DNA of 64,000 nucleotides from Sorangium cellulosum (GTDB lineage Bacteria; Myxococcota_A; Polyangia; Polyangiales; Polyangiaceae): NCBI RefSeq assembly GCF_004135735.1, contig NZ_CP012670.1, positions 4,299,501 through 4,363,500 of the forward strand, written 5' to 3'. The notes under the pieces were generated by a model, which had not been told where the DNA came from, did no database searches, and saw nothing but the letters and a program-made list of their open reading frames with translations. Made by a program: the position numbers and the translations under genes. This document shows, piece by piece, positions 26,017-36,814 of the stretch. Positions within the stretch are counted from its first letter, which is position 1. Each line of letters begins with the position of its first letter.

Positions 26017-28467
26017 TCAGGCGTCCTCTGCCACCTCTTCGGCGCTTGACGTGCGCTCCCGAGCCTGCTCTGCGTGCGCCTCTTTCCCCGCGATGGTCGC
26101 GCCGTTCAGCGCTGCCACGACCCGCGCGAGCTCGGCCTTCGGGACGCTGACGAACGCGTTGCGCTCGCGCACCCGGATGCGCCGGATGTCGCCCTTGGCC
26201 ATCCCGGCGCGCTCCACGAGGGCGCGCTGGAAGTCCGCGGCGCGCGCGCCGTCGCGGCGCCCGAGGTTGATGAAGACCTCGACGAACTCGCCGTCCGCCT
26301 CCTCGCGAGGAGGCTCGGCGCGCGGCGTCTCGCCGGGCTCGCCGCTCTCGACGTCACCACCGGGCTCGCCGGCGAGCGAAGCCGCGGCGCCTCCGCGCGC
26401 CGCGGACGGGCCGGGCGGAGGCGAGGGCGGCTCGCCCAGGATCGGCTCGTCGTCGCCCTCCTCCTCCGGTGGCTGCCACATCGTGAAGTCGGCGTGACGC
26501 GAGAACGGCTGGCTGGACGCGCCGCCGTGGGGCCTGCCCGACGCGCCGGGGGGGCCGGCGATCGCGGAGCCACGGCGCGCGGACAGCAGCGACGCGGCGC
26601 CGGGCCGATCGCGCAGGCGCTCCCCGGGGCCGCGGGCCACCTCGCCCCGCGGCGGCTCGATCCGCATCAGCGGCTCGGGCCGCGTCAGCGGCTCAACCGA
26701 GACCGGCGCCTCGTCGCGCGGCCTCGACCCCTCGGCGTGCCGGCGCGGCTCGTCGGTCGCGAGCGCGTCGCCGCCGCGCGGCCCCCGCCGCGCCTCGTCG
26801 CGCCGGAGGCGCAGCGATCGCCGGTCGCGATCGCGCGCGCGGTCGCGCTCGCCCTCGCGCGCGGGCTCGCCCTCGCGCGCGGGCTCGCGCTCGCTGCTGC
26901 GCTCGGTCTCCGGCGAGCGGGGCTCGGCGGCGTCGGACGCGCGCGCCGTCGCCTCCCGCTCCCGGCGCTCGCCGCCCCTCCCCTCGCCGCCCCTCCCCTC
27001 GCCGCCCCTCCCCCCGCGCACCGCGGGCTCGGGCTTGGTCGAGGGGGCCGCCGCCGCGCGCTGCGGCTGCTGCGCGCGCCGCGCGGCGCTCGCCTCCTCC
27101 TGCGCCGTCGGCCGCGCGCCGAGGTGATCGCGCAACAGGCCCGCCACGATCGCCTCGGACTGGTCGTGCGTGAGCAGCCGGCGCGCGAGCGAGAGATCGT
27201 CCGGGTGCGTGCCCTTCGGCAGGAACGCCTCGGCGAGCATCGCGACGAGGTCGGCCTCGGCGCGCGTCTTGAGCTCCCCCTCCGTGGGGATCTGCTTCTC
27301 GAGCGGCCGGATCTTGTACGTCAGCCGCAGGATGTAGAGCGGCCCGACGTCCTGCGGCGTGATCAGCGAGATCGCCGTGCCGGTGCGCCCCGCGCGGCCG
27401 GTGCGGCCGGTGCGGTGCACGTAGGCCTCGGCGTCCTGCGGGAAGTCGTAGTTGATGACGTGCGTGAGGTGCGAGATGTCGATCCCGCGGGCGGCCACGT
27501 CGGTGGCGACGAGGAAGCGCAGGCGCCCCTCGCGCGTCGCGCTCATCACCTTCTCGCGGTCGGACTGAGGCAGATCGCCGTTCAGCCAGTCGGCGTCGTA
27601 GCCCTGTCGCTTCAGCGTCGCGGCGACCGTCTCCGTCTCGTCCTTCGTGTTGCAGAAGACGACCGCGTTCTCCGGGTTCTCCACCTCGAGGATGCGGATC
27701 AGCGCGGTCGGTTTGTCGCCCGTGACGAGGTAGACGTAGTGCTGGATCTGGAGGGCGCCGACCGCGTCGCCCGAGAGCGTGATGAACTCGGGCGAGCGCA
27801 GCTTGCTGCGCGCGATGCGCTCGATGTCGGGCGGGAGCGTCGCCGAGAACAGGAGCGTCTGCCGCTCGGGCGGCAGCTCGGCGAGGATCGCGGTGAGCTC
27901 GCGCTCGAAGCCCATCGAGAGCATCTCGTCGCACTCGTCGAGCACGAGCAGCCGGATGTGCTTGGGGACGATCGTCCCGCGGCGCAGGTGATCGAGCACG
28001 CGGCCGGGCGTGCCGACGATGACCTGCGCGCCCGCGGCGAGCGCGTCGATCTGCCGCTGCATCGGCGCGCCGCCGTACACGGCGACCACCTTGATGCCCT
28101 TGCGCTTGCCGAGCCGCTCGACCTCCGCGGAGACCTGGAGCGCGAGCTCGCGCGTCGGGCAGAGCGCGAGCACCTGCGCCTGCGCCTGCGACCGCTTGAC
28201 GGCGTGATCGACGATCGGGATCCCGAACGCCGCCGTCTTTCCGGTGCCGGTGCGCGCCTGCACCACCGCGTCGCGCCCGCGCGTGACCGGCTCCCAGACG
28301 GCGAGCTGGACCGGGGTCGGGTGGACATAGCCGATCTCCGCGAGCGTCTCGCGCAGCTCGGCCGACAGGGGCAGCACGTCGAAGGTCGGCGGCGGCTGGA
28401 GCTTTTCTCCGGTCTGCGCTTCGCCCGCCGATGGGGCAGGGGGAGAAGGAACGGTCATATCGGTCAT
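26017..28467 (-). CDS. deaD: DEAD-box ATP-dependent RNA helicase (DeaD/CsdA type)
   Basis: 816 residues. The RecA-like core (about 25-375) has the Q motif region PTPVQLAVW, motif I ARTGTGKT, Ia PTRELALQ, II as DECD instead of DEAD, III SAT, IV-V VATDVAARGID and VI HRTGRTGRAGR. A helical dimerisation-like segment is followed by a very long Arg/Glu/Gly/Pro linker (about 450-690) with repeats such as GRGGE. The C-terminus (about 725-800) is a DbpA/CsdA-type RNA-binding domain with EVFINLGRRDGARA and IRVRERNAFVSVPK. It likely remodels rRNA or mRNA structure, for example in cold or during ribosome assembly. The DNA encoding the linker has a threefold 15-bp tandem repeat near 26970-27018. Confidence 0.93.
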   Translation of the reverse strand: MTDMTVPSPPAPSAGEAQTGEKLQPPPTFDVLPLSAELRETLAEIGYVHPTPVQLAVWEPVTRGRDAVVQARTGTGKTAAFGIPIVDHAVKRSQAQAQVLALCPTRELALQVSAEVERLGKRKGIKVVAVYGGAPMQRQIDALAAGAQVIVGTPGRVLDHLRRGTIVPKHIRLLVLDECDEMLSMGFERELTAILAELPPERQTLLFSATLPPDIERIARSKLRSPEFITLSGDAVGALQIQHYVYLVTGDKPTALIRILEVENPENAVVFCNTKDETETVAATLKRQGYDADWLNGDLPQSDREKVMSATREGRLRFLVATDVAARGIDISHLTHVINYDFPQDAEAYVHRTGRTGRAGRTGTAISLITPQDVGPLYILRLTYKIRPLEKQIPTEGELKTRAEADLVAMLAEAFLPKGTHPDDLSLARRLLTHDQSEAIVAGLLRDHLGARPTAQEEASAARRAQQPQRAAAAPSTKPEPAVRGGRGGEGRGGEGRGGERREREATARASDAAEPRSPETERSSEREPAREGEPAREGERDRARDRDRRSLRLRRDEARRGPRGGDALATDEPRRHAEGSRPRDEAPVSVEPLTRPEPLMRIEPPRGEVARGPGERLRDRPGAASLLSARRGSAIAGPPGASGRPHGGASSQPFSRHADFTMWQPPEEEGDDEPILGEPPSPPPGPSAARGGAAASLAGEPGGDVESGEPGETPRAEPPREEADGEFVEVFINLGRRDGARAADFQRALVERAGMAKGDIRRIRVRERNAFVSVPKAELARVVAALNGATIAGKEAHAEQARERTSSAEEVAEDA

Positions 28468-28497
28468 ATCGTCCTGCGTGATCGCCGCGTCGGGGTA

Positions 28498-29031
28498 TTA
28501 TCTCGGGGACACGGGCCCAAGCTGGCCATCGACAATCGCCCGGACCCTGCGCCGGAGCGGAGCCAGATCGCCCGCCTCGCGCCGCGCTGCGTGCTCCTCC
28601 GCATAGCGGAGCCGCTCGATGGCGTCGAGAGCGCGCTTGTCCTCCTCGGAGCCCCGGCACGTGGCGGCGACTCCGTCCCGGTAGGTCCACTCCGGCGCCA
28701 GCTCGCTCCGGAACCGGGCGAGGGCGGCGTCCTCGCCGTCGGTCCCCGGGGCGGCTTCCCTGGCCCGCTCGACGGCCCGGACGAGCGCCAGCAGGCCCTC
28801 CCGGCAGCTCCCGTAGGGCGACGGCACGGTGGGCAGGAAGAAGACCTGCTGGATGATCTGGAGGGTGCTCGCGACGATGATGAGCGCGGCGACGCCGAAG
28901 TAGGCGACCTGGGCGACGCGCCGGCCGACGGCGCGAGGCCCACCGGGGCGCCGCCCCCCGCGGGGCGCTCCCGCGTCGGTCCCTGGCGAGGCCGAGGCAG
29001 GAACGAGGGGCGCGGGAGCTTGGGCGGGCAT
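28498..29031 (-). CDS. Single-pass membrane protein of unknown function
   Basis: 177 residues from ATG 29031 (a TTG at 29082 would add 17). An N-terminal Pro/Gly/Arg-rich cytoplasmic part precedes a membrane segment VAQVAYFGVAALIIVAST (about 40-58), then a helical extracytoplasmic domain with two Cys (SCREG and TCRGS) that could form a disulfide. Ends 30 bases upstream of the helicase start on the same strand, so they may be co-transcribed. Family not recognised. Confidence 0.72.
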   Translation of the reverse strand: MPAQAPAPLVPASASPGTDAGAPRGGRRPGGPRAVGRRVAQVAYFGVAALIIVASTLQIIQQVFFLPTVPSPYGSCREGLLALVRAVERAREAAPGTDGEDAALARFRSELAPEWTYRDGVAATCRGSEEDKRALDAIERLRYAEEHAARREAGDLAPLRRRVRAIVDGQLGPVSPR

Positions 29032-29237
29032 GGAAGCGGCGAGTCCTTGGGCGTGGTCGATGGGGGTTCGTCGAGGGGTCAAGGCGCGGCGGGCGGGCCC
29101 CTCCTTTCATGTCGTGAGGCGGGGCCCGGCCGCCGCGGGTGGAGCGGGGATCCGCTTCCGCGGTCCGCTCCGTGCGGGCCAGTGCTATCACCTCGTCGCG
29201 GGCGCGACGAGATGCTGTTGGACCGGAGCTGCGCGAC

Positions 29238-30692
29238 GTGACCGAGAAGACCGCCGCCCGCCGCGCCGTCGCGGCGCTCTGCGCGCTCTCGCTCGCCGCG
29301 CTGGCCCTGCCGGAGACCGCGTCGGCCCAGCCGCTCAGGGACAACAGCTACGCGATCGACCTCTTTCAGGGGCCGATCCTGGCGCCGCTGCGCGTCACCG
29401 GGATCGCCGGCGCCTACGCCGCCTACGCCGAAGGGATCGCCGGCATGGTCGCCAACGCCGCGGCGCCCGCGCTCCGCGAGCCCTTCAGCACGAGCTGGCT
29501 GGAGGTCGACGTCGCCGCCTCGATCTCGATCCCCATCGAGCTCTTCGAGAACAACGACTTCGACAACAGCGGCGACATCGACCTCGACTACTCGAACTTC
29601 GTCTACCTGACGCTCGGCGGCCAGCTCCAGGCGGGCGATGTCGGCGTGGGCGTCAACGCCGAGCTGCAGCGCTACCGGCTCACGGACGCGGACGGCGCCA
29701 CGACCACGGTCGTGATCGGCAAGTACCACTTCCTCGGCGGGCTCCGCCTGCTCGGCGACTCGCTCGTGGTGGGCGCGGGCGCCCGCGCGGTGACGCTCGG
29801 CCTCGGCGCCGAGGGGACCAACCTGACGATCGCCGGCGTCGCCCCGGAGCTCGGCGTGCTCGTCCGCCCCGACTGGGCGTCGTACCGCCTCGGCGCCACG
29901 TTCCGGTGGCCGGTCAACGGGGGGCGGCTGCTCGGCGCGGGCGTGACGCGCGACGAGCGCGGCGTCCGGCGCGGCGGCGGGCTGGTCCTGCCGAACGAGG
30001 TGGTCCTGCCCTGGGAGCTCGAGGTCGGGCTCGCCGTGCAGGTCGGCCCGCGCCCGCTCAACCCGGCGTGGATCGATCCGCGCGCCCAGGAGCGCGAGCT
30101 CCGCCAGGCCATCGCGCGCAGGCGGGCGACGCGGGAGGCGCGGAGGGCGGCCGAGCTCCGGGGCATCGGCGACCCGGAGGAGCGCGCCGCGCGCGCGCGC
30201 GCCTTCGCGCAGGAGCGGGCGCGCGAGGACGCGGCGGACGCGCGCGAGCTCGCCGCGGGGCCGGCCGTGCTCAAGCGAGAGCGGCGCGCCCGCTACTGGA
30301 ACTGGCCGCGCGAGCACCTGCTCATCACCGCGGAGCTCCTCGTCACGGGGGACGTCTCGAGCGGGGTGAGCCTCACGCGATTCCTGGCGCAGAACCAGCC
30401 GGGCAGCGCCTCCGTGGTGGGCACCTCGGGCGCGCACGTGAGCTTCTCGCCGCGGTTCGGCATCGAGACGGAGCCCATCCCCGGCCGCGTGCACACGCGG
30501 TTCGGCAGCTACTACGAGCCGAACCGCCGCGGGCACGTGGGGCGGCAGCACTTCACGTTCGGCGCGGACGTCCGCGTGCTGTCGACGTCGCTCTGGGGGC
30601 TCATCCCCGAGACCGCCTTCACGCTGCAGGCGTCCATGGACTTCGCCCCTCGCTACGACAGCGTGAGCGCCGGCATCGGCGTCTGGCATTAG
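29238..30692 (+). CDS. Probable outer-membrane beta-barrel protein
   Basis: 484 residues from GTG 29238 with GGAG ten bases upstream. A cleavable signal peptide (ALCALSLAALALPETASAQ) precedes alternating hydrophobic/polar strands, for example FVYLTLGGQLQAGDVGVGVN and LVVGAGARAVTLGLGAEG. A charged Arg/Glu-rich helical insert lies at about 285-360, after which strands resume to the end, IGVWH, which terminates in an aromatic-type barrel closure region. Reads as a transporter or porin-like barrel with a helical plug or periplasmic domain. No family assigned. Convergent with the next gene with only nine bases between. Confidence 0.75.
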   Translation: MTEKTAARRAVAALCALSLAALALPETASAQPLRDNSYAIDLFQGPILAPLRVTGIAGAYAAYAEGIAGMVANAAAPALREPFSTSWLEVDVAASISIPIELFENNDFDNSGDIDLDYSNFVYLTLGGQLQAGDVGVGVNAELQRYRLTDADGATTTVVIGKYHFLGGLRLLGDSLVVGAGARAVTLGLGAEGTNLTIAGVAPELGVLVRPDWASYRLGATFRWPVNGGRLLGAGVTRDERGVRRGGGLVLPNEVVLPWELEVGLAVQVGPRPLNPAWIDPRAQERELRQAIARRRATREARRAAELRGIGDPEERAARARAFAQERAREDAADARELAAGPAVLKRERRARYWNWPREHLLITAELLVTGDVSSGVSLTRFLAQNQPGSASVVGTSGAHVSFSPRFGIETEPIPGRVHTRFGSYYEPNRRGHVGRQHFTFGADVRVLSTSLWGLIPETAFTLQASMDFAPRYDSVSAGIGVWH

Positions 30693-30701
30693 AGCGGCGG
30701 G

Positions 30702-31772
30702 TCAGGCGGGGAACGCGCGGCGGCGGTGCTCGGAGAGGAGCGCGCGGAGGTGCGTCAGCCGGGCGGGATCGCGCCGCCCGAACTCGTCGAGCGCCGCGGC
30801 GACCGCGACCGGCGCGCCGCCGTAGGGCAGCTTCCGGAGCGCCTCGATCGCGAGCGCGATCGCCCGCGGGCGCAGCACCTCGTCGAGGCAGAGCCGCACC
30901 GGCGGCGGCCGGGGGGCGGCCTCGCGGTAGCAAGAAGGCCGCGCCGGCTCCGCGGCGGGCGCGAGGCCGTCGGCCTTCGCCTGCAGCGCGGCGAGGATCT
31001 CGCGCTCGAGCGCGCTGCCCTCCTCGCGATCGCCGACGCGCTCGATCGTGAAGATCGTGTGCGACGCGCGCCGCCGCGCGCCGCCGAGCCAGTCCTTGCG
31101 CCAGCGGACCGCCGTGGCCCTGCTGATGGTCGCCTCGCCGCGCGCGACGAGGCCGGTGAAGGCGCTGAGCATCAGCACCTCGAACGGCGTGAACGCGCGG
31201 CCGCCCTCCGCGCCGGCGAGGCGCGAGAGGTTCGCGGCCACGACGGGGAGCCCCGCCTCGATCGCGTCCGAGGCAGAGAGGAGCGTCGAGCCCGCCCTCG
31301 TCGGGTGGAGCTCCCGCAGGCTCACGCCCTCGCCGGCGCCGTACCAGCCGAAGAGCGTGCTCACCGTGCCCCAGCGCGCGCCGTCGGCGGAGCGGTAAGC
31401 CCACGTGGTGCCCCAGAGCTCGCACAGCGAGCGCACGATCCACCGCGAGAGCCTGAGGCCGGCCGAGAGGAACACGACGAGCATCGCCGCCGCCGCGAGC
31501 GATCCGCCGGCCGACTCGGCGAGCCCCGCCAGGAGCAGCGCGTAGAGCGCCGTGTACGAGAGCAGGAGGCCGCTCGTGATCGCGCAGAGGAACAGCTCGA
31601 TCCTCGGCGCCCCGCCGCGCCGCTCGCGGCGCTGCCAGACGGCGCGGATCGGCGGCTCGCCGCAGCGCGCGCAGGGGCCAGCGGCGCCGCGGCGCCGCCT
31701 CTCACCGCAGCCGAGGCAGATGTCGTTCGGGGGCGATCCGCTGGGCATCGGGTCCGATGCATAGTGCCGCAT
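30702..31772 (-). CDS. Zinc-ribbon membrane protein of unknown function
   Basis: 356 residues from ATG 31772 (ATG 31748 is an alternative). The N-terminus has a zinc ribbon: CLGCGERR and CARCGEPP, two CxxC pairs 14 residues apart. Two membrane segments follow (LFLCAITSGLLLSYTALYAL and LAAAAMLVVFLSAGLRLS), then a soluble domain with FTPFEVLMLSAFTGLVARGE and a long helical C-terminus. Such zinc-ribbon plus membrane helices architecture is common among bacterial proteins of unknown role. It is divergent from the TolC-like gene. Confidence 0.75.
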   Translation of the reverse strand: MRHYASDPMPSGSPPNDICLGCGERRRRGAAGPCARCGEPPIRAVWQRRERRGGAPRIELFLCAITSGLLLSYTALYALLLAGLAESAGGSLAAAAMLVVFLSAGLRLSRWIVRSLCELWGTTWAYRSADGARWGTVSTLFGWYGAGEGVSLRELHPTRAGSTLLSASDAIEAGLPVVAANLSRLAGAEGGRAFTPFEVLMLSAFTGLVARGEATISRATAVRWRKDWLGGARRRASHTIFTIERVGDREEGSALEREILAALQAKADGLAPAAEPARPSCYREAAPRPPPVRLCLDEVLRPRAIALAIEALRKLPYGGAPVAVAAALDEFGRRDPARLTHLRALLSEHRRRAFPA

Positions 31773-31907
31773 CCGCGCCCCGTTGACACGATCTGGCCGG
31801 CCGCGCCGACGCCCCGCCCACGGTCTCGCACAGGCGCGCAGGCGCGGGATCGCGCCCCGGCCGCTTCGGGCTTGTCGTCGCGCGCTGGACAGCGCATCGA
31901 GTCGCGC

Positions 31908-33359
31908 ATGCTCCGTCGCCGGTCCCGCATGCTCGCTGCCTGTCCCCTCGCCTTGCTTGCCCTGCTCCAGGGGGTCGCGCTCGCCCAGCCTGCTGCTCCC
32001 CAGACGCAGCCCTCGCCGGCGCAGCCCCCGCCGGCGACGCCGGCGCCGCAGCGCATCGCGGTGGACGACCCGGCGCTCGCGCCGGTCCCGCCGGCGCCGC
32101 GCACGCTCGCGAGCTGGGACGAGGCGCGCGCGATCATCGATCAGCGCTCCGCCGACCTGGTCATCGCGGTGCACGAGGTCGCCCGCGCCGAGGGGCTCGC
32201 GCGGCGGGCGCTCGCCGCGGCGCTGCCGAGCCTCGACGCGACCGGCCGCGCGAGCCATCAGCTGGCGGGCGACGAGGTCACGAGGTGGCCCGCCGGGACC
32301 CCTACGGGACCGGGCGCCGCGGGGGGCGCGGACGTCGAGCGAGCGCCGACGACCCTGTCGGGCTCGCTCACCCTCCGCCAGCCCATCCTCGCCCCGCGCG
32401 CCTGGTACGGCATCGGCACCGCCGAGCTCTCCGTCGAGGTCGCCAAGCTCAGCCTCGAGGACCGCCGCCGCGTCGTGCTCGGCGCGGTCGCGGACGCCGT
32501 CGTCTCGATCGTGACGGCCGAGCGGGCCAGCGAGGTCCGCCGGGTCGGCCTGCGCAGCGCGCTCGAGCTGCTCGAGCTGACGCGGCGGCGCGAGCGCCTC
32601 GGCACCGGCACCAAGCTCGACGTGGTCCGCGCCGAGCAGGACGTCGCGCTCGCCCGCGCGGCGCTCGTCGCCGGCGACGAGGGGCTGCGCAAGGCGCGCG
32701 AGGCGCTCGGCGCCGCGCTCGGCCTGCGCGGCGAGGTCGGCGTCCCGCAGACCTTCTCGCTGAACGGGATCGCGGCGGAGATGCGGTCGCGGTGCACCGG
32801 CGGGCGCTCGGACCAGCGCGCCGACGTCCGCGCCGCCCGCGCCGAGCTGGAGATCGCGGAGCGCAACCTGACGGACACGAAGCTCGCGTTCGCCCCCTAC
32901 GCCGAGCTCTCGAGCTCGCTCGAGGGCCAGACGTCGCTCGGGGACGACACCCAGGTCCGGAGCCGCTCCTGGGGGTGGTCGATCAGCGCCGTGCTCACCG
33001 TCCCCATCTGGGACGGCGGCGCGCGTTACGGCGACCTCCGGGTGAACCGGGCCGCGATCGAGCAGCAGCGGGCGCGGATCGGCGTGGTCGAGCGCGCGGC
33101 CGAGCTCGAGATCACGCAGGCCGCGCGCGCGGTCGCCGTCGCCGAGCAGGCGCGCGCGGTCGCCGAGCAGGCGCGCGATCTCGCGCGCGAGACCGCGCGC
33201 CTCACCCAGGTCGCGTTCGAGGCCGGCACCGTGACGAGCTTCGATCTGGTCGAGTCCGGCCGCAGGCAGCGCGAGGCCGAGCTCGAGCTCGCGCTGCGGG
33301 AGTTCGACGTGGTGAAGGCGAAGATCGCGGCGCTGCTCGCGTCCGCCTCGTGCAGGTAG
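31908..33359 (+). CDS. TolC-family outer-membrane efflux protein
   Basis: 483 residues from ATG 31908, or from ATG 31929. Signal peptide (LALLALLQGVALAQ) and a Pro-rich leader are followed by the two-fold OEP pattern: long helices such as LRSALELLELTRRRERLGTG (with TKLDVVRAEQDVA, the hallmark of the first repeat) and, in the second half, AFEAGTVTSFDLVESGRRQR. Strand segments with WGWSISAVLTVPIWDGGAR form the membrane part. It would provide the outer channel of a type I or RND export system; no inner-membrane pump or adaptor gene is adjacent. Confidence 0.9.
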   Translation: MLRRRSRMLAACPLALLALLQGVALAQPAAPQTQPSPAQPPPATPAPQRIAVDDPALAPVPPAPRTLASWDEARAIIDQRSADLVIAVHEVARAEGLARRALAAALPSLDATGRASHQLAGDEVTRWPAGTPTGPGAAGGADVERAPTTLSGSLTLRQPILAPRAWYGIGTAELSVEVAKLSLEDRRRVVLGAVADAVVSIVTAERASEVRRVGLRSALELLELTRRRERLGTGTKLDVVRAEQDVALARAALVAGDEGLRKAREALGAALGLRGEVGVPQTFSLNGIAAEMRSRCTGGRSDQRADVRAARAELEIAERNLTDTKLAFAPYAELSSSLEGQTSLGDDTQVRSRSWGWSISAVLTVPIWDGGARYGDLRVNRAAIEQQRARIGVVERAAELEITQAARAVAVAEQARAVAEQARDLARETARLTQVAFEAGTVTSFDLVESGRRQREAELELALREFDVVKAKIAALLASASCR

Positions 33360-33489
33360 GCGCGGGCGGGCGGCGCTGCGCGCCGGGGGCTCACCTCCGG
33401 GGCCTGCGTTCCGGCGGCCCCGCTCGTGGCTCGCCTGCACTCCAGCCCCTCCGGTGAGCCCCCGGCGCGCAGCGCCGCCCGCCCGCGCC
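33359..33489. repeat. Perfect 37-bp inverted repeat after the tolC-like gene
   Basis: 33359-33395 and 33453-33489 are exact reverse complements over 37 bases; the left arm begins with the last base of the TAG stop. The spacer is 57 bases. Transcribed, it would make a very stable hairpin, possibly stopping transcription before the aldehyde dehydrogenase gene on the same strand. Without a T tract it may instead be a mobile or dispersed palindrome. Confidence 0.92.
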
Positions 33490-33543
33490 GCCGCCGCGCC
33501 TCGGGGTTGTCTGGCGCGGCTGCCAGGGTAGGCTACGCGGCCG

Positions 33544-35133
<1,590 letters not shown>

Positions 35134-35185
35134 TCGCGAAGGCCGGGGTAGCTCTTCGAGAGGACTCTATGCTGAAGTCTCGGTC

Positions 35186-36730
<1,545 letters not shown>

Positions 36731-36814
36731 CGCGGCCAGCCCGGCCCGCAGGATCCCGGGGCGCCGCCCCGCCGCGCCCGGGCCACGGGCCCGCACGCCC
36801 GCACGCCGCCCCGC

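Noticed and set aside
31783-31811. TTGACA at 31783 as a promoter for the tolC-like gene
   Set aside because: The expected -10 position is purely GC; a consensus -35 alone is not enough.
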